NCBI GenBank assembly: GCA_964472385.1
Contig: CAYYLT010000043.1
Location: 1-16,124 of the forward strand
From: JAGXLC01 sp964472385
Lineage (GTDB): Bacteria > Bacteroidota > Bacteroidia > Bacteroidales > UBA12077
Direction of reading: 5' to 3'
Length of the DNA: 16,124 nucleotides
The position numbers were made by a program, and so were the translations under genes. The first letter of the stretch is position 1; each line of letters begins with the position of its first letter. Shown here piece after piece: positions 1 through 7,282 of the stretch. The notes below the pieces were generated by a model. It did no database searches. It was not told where the DNA came from and saw nothing but the letters and a program-made list of their open reading frames with translations.

Positions 1-52
1 CTTTCGACGCCTTGCATCTACCCAAAACTTGACGCATGAATAATACAGGTTA
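1..52 (-). repeat. Dispersed repeat, left copy (inverted relative to 15764-15815)
   Basis: This 52-base stretch is the reverse complement of 15764-15815 with one mismatch (position 45, A for G). The right copy continues past the shared part into a hairpin and a candidate MITE, but the left copy is cut by the window edge, so its outer part is not visible. No coding content. An assembly that stops inside a dispersed repeat would look like this. Confidence 0.9.
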
Positions 53-228
53 AAACGAATCCTTCACAAATCATGCTGACGCTATTGAAAAATCTGGCTT
101 TTTACTTCATTATTTTTTCCAAAAATCTGGTTTTTCTAATGCGGGGTTGCCTGCATTCTCCCCTCAAGCCATCGCACATTTATAAACCTCATCCGGTTTG
201 TTTATAAATAATGCAGGATAAGAATAAT
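53..228. other. Non-coding region downstream of the PD40 gene
   Basis: There is no open reading frame here. Two direct copies of AAAAATCTGG followed by a T-run lie at 88-97 and 121-130, 33 bases apart. AATGC at 138-142 can pair with GCATT at 153-157. TTTATAAAC at 179-187 can pair with GTTTATAAA at 200-208. A TAATGCAGGATAA motif at 209-221 resembles the inner edge of the terminal repeat at 41-53. None of the hairpins is followed on the minus strand by a clean T-run, so I do not call a terminator. Confidence 0.6.
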
Positions 229-3200
229 TCAGGCTTTGTTATGCTTTTGTTTCTTTCTTTTTTTTGATCTCAGGAACAGGAAGATTAACAGCGCCAGGGC
301 AGCTGCACCACCCAATATATAAACATATTTTGTCATACTGTCAGCTTGTTGTTGTTCCGAACCCGGTTGGGGTTGTTGGGCGAGAAATTGCTTATGTTTC
401 ATTTGGGTTTCTGATAAATCAAGGCTTTTCAGAAATGCCAGCAGGGAGTCGCTGAGAGGTGTTTGGGCCTCTTGAAGATATTGGAACAGATCGTCTTTAG
501 AGATCATATGCACAGCTGAAGCATTAAGTTGGGCCAGGATGTCATTCAGATCCATTCCGGCAATGCGCAAAGCAGTTTTATATAATTCATCGGGCGGGTA
601 GGATTGTTGAATGCATTGTTCCAGCAATGCCTGAAGCTGAGAAAGTGAGAAAGTTCCGCTGGAGGAAGCTGATATAAGCCTGTTGAGCAGTTGAGCTTTA
701 GATTCAAGGTTGGAAGTGTCCATGCTCATTAAATAATTTTTTATGGGTACGTCAGCCAACTCAAGCAACTTATTATACAGGGCCAAGGGGGTGCCATCTT
801 CATTCAGTATCAAAGCGAAAAGCAGGGTGTTTAAGGTTTTGTTTAGCTCTTCCGGAAGGCTCTCACCGGCGTAGGAATTCATAAGCTTTTCCAAACTCAT
901 GGCTTGCGGTGAATAATTTTTTATTTGTTCCAGAAGTTTGGCTCCTCCGAATTCTTTGGCTGCTGCCAATAATTCTTCCAGATCTTTCTGTATGGGTTCA
1001 TGGGCAATGACAATGGTTTTATTTCGTATATTTTGGTTTGCATCCATCACCCTGAAATTGATGCGGCTTTTCTTTTGCTTTGGCTCAAATTCGTATGTAA
1101 ACTGTTCTTTATCGACATCAAATTCTTCCTTGTTAACCGCCTTACCATCGATATAGGTAGTAACAGTTAAATGGGAACCTTTTTCCAGGGTAAGTTGGAT
1201 TTGCATTGTTCTGCCTTTATCTGTAAACTGGTAGGATTTATCAAGTATTTCGAGTTTTGCGCTGTCTTGTGCCGGGGATAAAGAAGCCCTTAGAGAGTCC
1301 AGGTTGATATTCAGTGTTTTGGTTTGAACATTTTCCTGTTTGTCAAACAATTCAAAAGTAAGCTGGGTATTATTTTCGGTGGGATTAAACTGATAGGTGA
1401 ATGCTTCCTGGTTGATGTCAAATTCTTCCGAATCAATGCGTTCATTGTTCCTAAAGGTGTTAACGATCAATTTATTACCCCCTTCGAGGTTTAACTTGAT
1501 TTTTATCTGTTCTCTATTGCCCTGGATATCGAAAATTTTATCGCTCAGGTGAATCTTAGGCAGATCTTCGGTTATTTGGGGTACTTCTTGTTGCTTTTCT
1601 TTCTTTTCTTCTTTTTCTTCGGCAGTGGCCAGAAAATGTTCTTTCATCTGAATATCCCTGGAGATAAGATATTGATTCTGGTTATTAAGCAACGGTGTTT
1701 CAAAAATAAGATGGTTCTTTTCTCGATCAAAAGTATAGTTGTATTGTTTTTGTTTATTGTCGGGTTGAAGTCTGGCGAGGGTATCATTCCGCAGGGTATC
1801 GATAATATTGATCGAAAAGTCTTGTTTGATTTTATTTGTTGGAGAATCATAGGTCATGATTCCTTCAACAGCGATGGGGTCGAGGATATTCAAATTATTG
1901 ATTGTGTAGAGGAAGATATCTTTTTGACCCGGGGGATTGGTGGGGTATCTTGCATAATAACCCTGGTTTCCGTTATTCAGGGGTACAAAAAAACGGTCAT
2001 CATCCGTAGTGCTGATGGGGTATCCAAGGTTTTGGGGTTTCAACCAATTGCCGGAAGGTGCTTTTTCCGCTACGAACAAATCCAGCCCTCCCATATTACG
2101 GTGGCCTTCTGAGCTAAAGAATAATTTATCTCCGGATTGTGTTAGAAAAGGCGTATCTTCACGCCATGCTGTATTAACCGGTTTACCTATGTTTTCTGCT
2201 ATTCCCCAGGTTCCGTCTGCTTTTCGCTTTGATATGTATATATCCAGGCCACCGTAGCCACCTTCCCGGTTGCTGGTAAAATAAAGCTTATTGCCATCAG
2301 AAGTGACAAAAGCATGGCTTTCCCAGTATTCGGTATTGATATTCGGACCAAGCTTTTGGATTTTGGTCCATTGACCACCCTCATAATGGCTTACGTAAAG
2401 ATTACCGTCCAAATCATCCTCCCGGTAAAGATAGAGTTCTTTTCCGTCATGGGAGAGGGAGGTTGTTTCACAGTCGCCGTCAACACCCAATTGGGGTAGA
2501 AGGTTTATGGGTTCGCTCCATCGACTGTTTGTTTTTTTGGACATAAAGACTCCGGTATAAAATCTCTTTTCGGCAGTAAAAACCATTGTTTTTCCATCAC
2601 CGGAAATAACCGGATTGTATTCCGATTGAGGGGTATTAACAGGAATACCAATATTACTGGCTGTAAAGCTTACGGGCATGGGAGTCATTTGTTGGGCCGT
2701 CCGGCAAGCTTCTTTTCGCTTTTTCAGGTAATTCAAATCATAATTCGAATTGCTCAGCGTAAATTTGGACTTGTTATCAATTGTTTTTTCAAATCTGTTA
2801 TAGGCTTCCAGGGCTTTCTCCGGAAAATTGTTAACGAGGTAGGCATTTCCAAGATAGAAAATGGCATCTACGGGGGCTTGTCTTTCAAACAAAGATTCCC
2901 GGGTATAATTGAAGGTCACATTTTTTGAGGCTTCTTCCAGAAAAGAGATGGCTTTGTCTTTCTGTCCATTGATATTCAAATAACATAACCCTATTTTGTA
3001 ATGGAGGTTGTCATTCTCCGGAAATTCTTCATGTACCTGGATGTATAGCGGAAGTGAAGTTCTATAATCCTGAAAATAAAACCATGCTTCGGCCTCCATG
3101 AAAAGTTCTTCGATTTTATATTCATTTTGGCAAACCACCGGTTTATAGCAAATCAGAATTAGCAAAAAGCTTAAGATGAATATCAAATAATTTGTATCAA

Positions 3201-3231
3201 GTAATGGCAAACAAGATTTCCTTTTCATCAT
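229..3231 (-). CDS. TPR/PD40 beta-propeller envelope protein with C-terminal membrane anchor
   Basis: The 1000-residue protein starts with a basic end and hydrophobic segment (about 14-34) that reads as a signal peptide or N-terminal anchor. TPR-like helices follow at about 40-180. Five PD40/WD40-like blades span about 204-445, with recurring SxDGxxLYF and GGLDIY/GGLDLF signatures. A Lys/Glu-rich linker at 538-549 leads to two tandem copies of one beta-rich domain (about 560-647 and 658-747; both keep EEFD, FTY and a late KT). A helical region (about 750-950), one membrane segment (about 969-987) and a Lys/Arg-rich tail close the protein. Related Bacteroidota TPR-PD40 proteins usually end in an OmpA peptidoglycan-binding domain; none is visible here. 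Inference: a scaffold anchored in the inner membrane with a large periplasmic part. The exact role is unknown. A promoter-like element lies about 90 bases upstream. Confidence 0.85.
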   Translation of the reverse strand: MMKRKSCLPLLDTNYLIFILSFLLILICYKPVVCQNEYKIEELFMEAEAWFYFQDYRTSLPLYIQVHEEFPENDNLHYKIGLCYLNINGQKDKAISFLEEASKNVTFNYTRESLFERQAPVDAIFYLGNAYLVNNFPEKALEAYNRFEKTIDNKSKFTLSNSNYDLNYLKKRKEACRTAQQMTPMPVSFTASNIGIPVNTPQSEYNPVISGDGKTMVFTAEKRFYTGVFMSKKTNSRWSEPINLLPQLGVDGDCETTSLSHDGKELYLYREDDLDGNLYVSHYEGGQWTKIQKLGPNINTEYWESHAFVTSDGNKLYFTSNREGGYGGLDIYISKRKADGTWGIAENIGKPVNTAWREDTPFLTQSGDKLFFSSEGHRNMGGLDLFVAEKAPSGNWLKPQNLGYPISTTDDDRFFVPLNNGNQGYYARYPTNPPGQKDIFLYTINNLNILDPIAVEGIMTYDSPTNKIKQDFSINIIDTLRNDTLARLQPDNKQKQYNYTFDREKNHLIFETPLLNNQNQYLISRDIQMKEHFLATAEEKEEKKEKQQEVPQITEDLPKIHLSDKIFDIQGNREQIKIKLNLEGGNKLIVNTFRNNERIDSEEFDINQEAFTYQFNPTENNTQLTFELFDKQENVQTKTLNINLDSLRASLSPAQDSAKLEILDKSYQFTDKGRTMQIQLTLEKGSHLTVTTYIDGKAVNKEEFDVDKEQFTYEFEPKQKKSRINFRVMDANQNIRNKTIVIAHEPIQKDLEELLAAAKEFGGAKLLEQIKNYSPQAMSLEKLMNSYAGESLPEELNKTLNTLLFALILNEDGTPLALYNKLLELADVPIKNYLMSMDTSNLESKAQLLNRLISASSSGTFSLSQLQALLEQCIQQSYPPDELYKTALRIAGMDLNDILAQLNASAVHMISKDDLFQYLQEAQTPLSDSLLAFLKSLDLSETQMKHKQFLAQQPQPGSEQQQADSMTKYVYILGGAAALALLIFLFLRSKKRKKQKHNKA

Positions 3232-3323
3232 CCCTGGCTTAAAGATCCAACAATTTCTTTCGGTTTTATCAATTGGGTTTATGGATTATTGATGCAAGAA
3301 AAATTTCTTTTTTATCCAGAAAA

Positions 3324-3331
3324 CAAAAATA
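3324..3331 (-). promoter_or_regulatory. Bacteroidota-type -7 element for the PD40 gene
   Basis: Read on the minus strand this is TATTTTTG, an exact match to the TAnnTTTG -7 consensus of Bacteroidota primary-sigma promoters. The -33 position, 20 bases upstream, reads TTTC rather than TTTG. Transcription would start near 3317 and give a leader of about 85 nt before the ATG at 3231. Confidence 0.5.
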
Positions 3332-3392
3332 GCAAATTAATGTGATGTTTTGAAAATGCTCGGCGTAAAATGATTAAAAGAATAGAACAATT

Positions 3393-4280
3393 TTAATAAC
3401 CCGCGGTACGATCGGGTTTGGTATGTTTCCATCGCCGATGGGACCATAACCAGTATTGGGGTTGTTCTTTGATGAGTTTTTCCAGGGCCCTGACATATCT
3501 TTCCATTATTTCTTCGGCTGTGATTTTGTCGTGATTGTCCACCAAGGGAAAGAATATAATTTCATAAAATCCTCTTTTCCTTTTCTTTATTGCTGGAAAA
3601 ATGATGGTATGTTGATATTTTTTTGCGATTTTCGCAGCGCCGAGAAAAAATGCAGTTTCCTGATTTAGAAAGGTGGTTTTGAAGTGCATGTCTTTTTTGG
3701 GGGGGCTCTGGTCAGCTACCATTCCTACCGTATAAGGTTGTCCTGAATGCTGATACTGCGCTATGGTTTTATAAGCTTGCTTCATGGGTACGGGAACCTC
3801 ATTGAATCTTTTGCGCATTTCATAAATTTTTTTATCGAAAAATTTATTTTTTAAAGGTTTATAGATGCTTAAAATGGTATAAGGTGTATTGAGCGAAAGC
3901 GTGGTCAAAAGTTCCCAGTTTCCATAGTGACCAAGTATCCCCATCACATTTTTTTTCTGATCATATAATTCGCTCAGTAATTGTAAGTCATTGAATTTAA
4001 CAAATTTATCCAATCTCTTAGGGTTCATGTGCAGCATAGCAATGTTTTCGATCATGACATCTCCAAGATGTTTGTAAAATTTTTTGGCGATCCTTCGAAT
4101 TTCTTTTGGATCCTTTTCAGGAAAAGCGTTTTGAAGATTTTCAAAAACTACTTTTTTTCTGTATTGAATCATATAATATCCGGTGAAGGACAACAGGTCG
4201 GCAAAAAGATACATGGCCCATTTGGGCAATTTGGCAAGAATTCGGCTGAACAAGTTGAAAAGAAAAAAACCGATGTGCAT
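3393..4280 (-). CDS. LpxL/HtrB-like lysophospholipid acyltransferase
   Basis: At 295 residues this is a normal-length member of the LpxL/HtrB (lipid A biosynthesis acyltransferase) family, which transfers acyl chains to lipid A precursors or related lipids at the inner membrane. The N-terminal hydrophobic stretch (about 4-38) is the usual membrane anchor. The catalytic HxxxxE motif is at His118-Glu123 (within GHYGNWE). Other family blocks are ADQSPP (189-194), NQETAFFLGAAKIA (206-219) and YWLWSHRRWK (276-285). The ATG at 4280 is the only upstream ATG before an in-frame stop. It lies 80 bases below the IMPase gene, so read-through from mtaB is possible, but the leader contains repeat sequence at 4296-4310 and I see no promoter there. 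Whether the substrate is lipid A or an aminolipid cannot be told from sequence. Confidence 0.88.
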   Translation of the reverse strand: MHIGFFLFNLFSRILAKLPKWAMYLFADLLSFTGYYMIQYRKKVVFENLQNAFPEKDPKEIRRIAKKFYKHLGDVMIENIAMLHMNPKRLDKFVKFNDLQLLSELYDQKKNVMGILGHYGNWELLTTLSLNTPYTILSIYKPLKNKFFDKKIYEMRKRFNEVPVPMKQAYKTIAQYQHSGQPYTVGMVADQSPPKKDMHFKTTFLNQETAFFLGAAKIAKKYQHTIIFPAIKKRKRGFYEIIFFPLVDNHDKITAEEIMERYVRALEKLIKEQPQYWLWSHRRWKHTKPDRTAGY

Positions 4281-4295
4281 ATGTTTTTTTATATA

Positions 4296-4310
4296 GGGTT
4301 TGCTGAAAAG
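4296..4310 (+). repeat. Solo copy of the GGGTTTGCTGAAAA terminal-repeat motif
   Basis: GGGTTTGCTGAAAAG here matches 14 of 15 bases of the perfect 15-base inverted repeats at 15839-15853 and 16057-16071. It lies in the leader of the acyltransferase gene, 15 bases upstream of its ATG. A TAATACAGGATAA motif at 4322-4334 resembles the edge of the terminal repeat at 41-53. It may be a remnant end of a decayed mobile element. Confidence 0.5.
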
Positions 4311-4360
4311 CCTTTATTGTGTAATACAGGATAAATTTTTGGGAATTTCTCTCCGTGATA

Positions 4361-5155
4361 TTATTTCAAATATTTCATGGTTTGTTTCAAAAATTCGTCA
4401 AAGACTTTCGTATTGGCAGCGACGATTTCCTGGTTATAAAGATAATCATTCCCTCCGGAAAAATCAGATACCAATCCCCCGGCCTGGCGAAGGATAAGAG
4501 AACCGGCGGCCACATCCCAGGGTTTAAGTCCGTATTCGAAAAAGGCTTCCAGTCGTCCACAGGCGAGGTAGCAAAGGTCGACAGCTGCCGAACCAAATCT
4601 TCTTATCCCGTGTGAATTTTTCATAAAATATTTCAACAGATCCAGATAAGCATCAACCCTATGAAAGTCTTTATAGGGAAAACCTGTACCTATGATACCA
4701 TCTTTTAATCTGGGTATGTTAGATACATGGATTTCCGAACCGTTTAAAAAAGCGGGGGCACCTTCCCAGGCATAAAAAATCTCATTGCATCCCAATTCAT
4801 TGACTACGGCTAAAATAACCCGGCTGTCTTTTTCCAGGGCTATGCTGACCGAAAAGGGTTTGAGCCGGTGGATGTAGTTCGTCGTTCCATCCAGTGGATC
4901 TACAATCCACTTATAGCTTTCATTGCCCTGGGCTTTTACGGTATTTTCCTCCACGATAAATCCTGCTTCGGGAAGAAGCTCCTTAAGTTCCTTCACCAGC
5001 ATTTGTTCGGATGTTGTATCCACATAGGTAAAGAAATCGTTTAAGCCTTTGGCTTCTATATTTTCGGAGGATAACTGGTTCCATTCGGACAAGATAAAGT
5101 TTCCTGCTTTGATTGATATTTCTTTTACCTGGTCAGTGATTCGTTTTAAATCCAT
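4361..5155 (-). CDS. Inositol monophosphatase family protein
   Basis: The 264-residue length is typical of bacterial SuhB/IMPase-type Mg2+-dependent phosphatases, which hydrolyse inositol-1-phosphate or related sugar phosphates such as CysQ substrates. Metal-binding signatures are all present: Glu69-Glu70 (VEEN), DPLDGTTN at 86-93 with Asp86 and Asp89, and the C-terminal motif WDVAAGSLILRQAGG at 213-227 with Asp214. The start lies 20 bases after the mtaB stop codon, so co-transcription with mtaB is likely. The motifs do not separate inositol phosphatase from 3'(2'),5'-bisphosphate nucleotidase, so I give no symbol. Bacteroidota make inositol lipids in some lineages, but nothing else here supports that pathway. 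Confidence 0.9.
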   Translation of the reverse strand: MDLKRITDQVKEISIKAGNFILSEWNQLSSENIEAKGLNDFFTYVDTTSEQMLVKELKELLPEAGFIVEENTVKAQGNESYKWIVDPLDGTTNYIHRLKPFSVSIALEKDSRVILAVVNELGCNEIFYAWEGAPAFLNGSEIHVSNIPRLKDGIIGTGFPYKDFHRVDAYLDLLKYFMKNSHGIRRFGSAAVDLCYLACGRLEAFFEYGLKPWDVAAGSLILRQAGGLVSDFSGGNDYLYNQEIVAANTKVFDEFLKQTMKYLK

Positions 5156-5175
5156 GTGAATGATGTTATGATCAT

Positions 5176-6471
5176 TTAATCATTATCTTTGGTTACGCCT
5201 ACAATATGACCCTGTTGGTTAATTCGTTGCAAATGGAACTTTTTGATTTTACCTGCCCATTCAGGGCTATGCCGGGTAACCACTTTTATGTAATTGTCCG
5301 TGAATCCAAACATGCTGCCCTGATGATTGTTTTTTTCGAAAAGGACATTCCTCTCCTCACTTAAATGTTGACGGTAAAAATGCCCTAATTTTCTTTTGCC
5401 CAACTCTTGTAACAGTTGACTTCTTTTTTTGATTGTTTCAGGTTTTATTTTAGGGTGCATTAAGGAAGCCTGGGTGCCCGGCCTATCGGAATAAGGGAAT
5501 ACATGATAATAGCTGGCATCCAGTTTATTCATGAATTCATGGGTTTCTTCGAAAAGTTTGTGATCTTCTCCCGGAAACCCGGTTATGACATCGACTCCGA
5601 TAAAGGCATGAGGGATGCGCTGTTTAATCTTTTGGATTTTATTTTCAAAAAATGCCCGGTTATATCGTCTTTTCATTTTTGCCAGCATAGCATCACTTCC
5701 TGATTGCAGAGGGATATGAAAATGAGGCAGGAATTTTTCTGAACGGGAAATAAAATGGATGATCTCATCACTTAATAAATTGGGTTCAATAGAGGAAATT
5801 CGGTATCGCTCAATACCCGGGATTTGTTCCAGTTGAAAAAGCAGTTCGGGCAAAGATGCTCCATTTGATTTGCCGAAATCTCCCAGGTTTACCCCGGTAA
5901 GGATAATCTCTTTCGCCCCGTTTCTGGCAATATTGCGGGCCTGTTCCAGAATACTTTTTATGCTTGGATTTCTGCTTTTCCCCCTGGCCTTAGGGATTGT
6001 ACAATATGCACATTGATAATCGCAACCATCCTGGACTTTGAGAAATGAACGTGTTCGGTCTCCCAGAGAATAGGCAGGGTGAAATGCATTTGTTTCATGC
6101 AGGGAATGGGCATGAATTTCCGGTGTTTTGCGAACATGATCTTTTTGAAGGTACTGGATGATGTTATATTTCTCATGGTTACCAAGTATCAGATCAACGC
6201 CGGGTATGTCCGCAATGGTTTCCGGAGAAAGTTGAGCAAAACAGCCTACCACAATGATTCGGGCTTCCGGATTATGCTTCCTTGCTTTTTTGATGGCTTC
6301 CTTGCTTTTTTTATCGGCTTTGCCGGTGACGGTGCAGGAGTTAATGACGTAAATATCTGCTTTATTATTGAAGTCAACAGGTTCATATCCTTGTGCTGAA
6401 AAACTTCTTTTCAAAGTAGAAGTTTCGGCAAAATTCAATTTGCATCCCAATGTATAAAAAGCAACGCGCAT
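5176..6471 (-). CDS. mtaB: tRNA (t6A37) methylthiotransferase MtaB
   Basis: This 431-residue radical-SAM enzyme of the MiaB/RimO/MtaB family converts t6A to ms2t6A at position 37 of ANN-decoding tRNAs in the cytoplasm. The N-terminal MTTase domain carries the three cysteines of the auxiliary [4Fe-4S] cluster (Cys10, Cys46, Cys77), starting FYTLGCKLN, which is typical of the MtaB branch. The radical-SAM CxxxCxxC motif is at Cys150, Cys154 and Cys157 (GCDYQCAYCTIPKARG), followed by a TIM-barrel region with LTGVNLG and HIPLQSGSD. The last 60 or so residues fit a TRAM RNA-binding domain. Separation from MiaB and RimO rests on the TLGCK start and general sequence feel. It has its own promoter-like element about 35 bases upstream and heads a probable two-gene unit with the IMPase gene. 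Confidence 0.92.
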   Translation of the reverse strand: MRVAFYTLGCKLNFAETSTLKRSFSAQGYEPVDFNNKADIYVINSCTVTGKADKKSKEAIKKARKHNPEARIIVVGCFAQLSPETIADIPGVDLILGNHEKYNIIQYLQKDHVRKTPEIHAHSLHETNAFHPAYSLGDRTRSFLKVQDGCDYQCAYCTIPKARGKSRNPSIKSILEQARNIARNGAKEIILTGVNLGDFGKSNGASLPELLFQLEQIPGIERYRISSIEPNLLSDEIIHFISRSEKFLPHFHIPLQSGSDAMLAKMKRRYNRAFFENKIQKIKQRIPHAFIGVDVITGFPGEDHKLFEETHEFMNKLDASYYHVFPYSDRPGTQASLMHPKIKPETIKKRSQLLQELGKRKLGHFYRQHLSEERNVLFEKNNHQGSMFGFTDNYIKVVTRHSPEWAGKIKKFHLQRINQQGHIVGVTKDND

Positions 6472-6624
6472 ACCTTCCCGCTTTCTTCATTTCCGTTAAG
6501 GGATGCAAAATTACATAAAATAATGGGGATTATAAGATTAAAACGTCCCGGAAGCATATAATTTTGCAGTCCATCTCCCCGGGCCGATGGGTTTGAGTAT
6601 CCCAATATCCTTGGGCTATGGGGA
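6472..6624. other. Intergenic region between the sixA-like gene and mtaB
   Basis: This 153-base gap holds the mtaB promoter candidate and a 10-base inverted repeat, TGCAAAATTA at 6504-6513 and TAATTTTGCA at 6559-6568, whose left arm contains the -7 element. CCCAA and TTGGG (6601-6605 and 6611-6615) form a short hairpin just after the phosphatase stop codon, without a T-run. It is a weak terminator candidate only. Confidence 0.5.
6506..6513 (-). promoter_or_regulatory. Bacteroidota-type -7 element for mtaB
   Basis: On the minus strand this reads TAATTTTG, an exact TAnnTTTG match. The -33 element is poor. The predicted start would be near 6499, about 28 nt before the mtaB ATG at 6471. The element sits inside the left arm of a 10-base inverted repeat, which could be an operator or chance. 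Confidence 0.5.
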
Positions 6625-7128
6625 TCATCCTTTCTTTTTGGGATAATCTAATAAGATATTTTCAGTATGACACTTGTCAATATTTTTCCAGGAATTGGTT
6701 TCCAGCCGCACTTTGGCTATGCCGGAGGTGGGGAGTTTTTCAATATCTTCTTGCAAAAAATAATTGGCAACATTGGTAAATGCCGGGTTATGCCCAAAAA
6801 TCATGATTGAATCCAGGTTATCATCTGCTTTGTTGATTATTTGTATAATATCATCGGCTCTTCCCGGGTAAAAAGCCTTCTGAATTTGAATACGATCGAG
6901 CGGATAGTCCAATGTTCGCGCCATAATGTTGGCAGTATGAAAAGCCCTTATCGCCGGGCTGGTAATCATAAGATCAGGTTTGAGGTGTTGTTTATCCAGG
7001 CGTTTGGCCATGGTAAAAACATCATGAATTCCTTTTTCCTTAAGATGACGGTCAAAATCCTCGATATTTTCGTATTTCCAGGATGATTTTCCGTGTCTTA
7101 CGATGATGAGTTGTTTTTGATCACTCAT
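6625..7128 (-). CDS. SixA-like histidine phosphatase family protein
   Basis: The 167-residue protein belongs to the small SixA branch of the histidine phosphatase (phosphoglycerate-mutase-like) superfamily. The catalytic RHG motif is at 11-13 with His12 as nucleophile. Arg61 (SPAIRAFHTA) and His113 (GHNPAF) complete the phosphate pocket. The acid in the usual middle motif is not obvious, since that region reads KAFYPGR (84-90). Escherichia coli SixA acts on phospho-His proteins of phosphorelay or PTSNtr systems, but I see no such partner nearby, so the substrate is unknown. It is separated from phoH upstream and mtaB downstream by about 154 bases each, and no clear promoter was found. Confidence 0.87.
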   Translation of the reverse strand: MSDQKQLIIVRHGKSSWKYENIEDFDRHLKEKGIHDVFTMAKRLDKQHLKPDLMITSPAIRAFHTANIMARTLDYPLDRIQIQKAFYPGRADDIIQIINKADDNLDSIMIFGHNPAFTNVANYFLQEDIEKLPTSGIAKVRLETNSWKNIDKCHTENILLDYPKKKG

Positions 7129-7282
7129 AAGGTTTAAATTTTAGTTAGACGTAATAAGAAAACGAAAATGCCATTCCCGTTGATATGTGATTGAGCATTC
7201 AAACTTTGCTTTCATCTGATTGACTCTGTGGGTAGGCGCCAATTCTGTATATGTGTTGATTGAACAAATTATTGTTTTTGTG

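Noticed and set aside
1549..2112. A 187-codon plus-strand open frame inside the PD40 gene
   Set aside because: It is antisense to a gene with clear domain structure, and its Phe-rich translation comes from the complement of the Lys/Glu linker codons. No family features.
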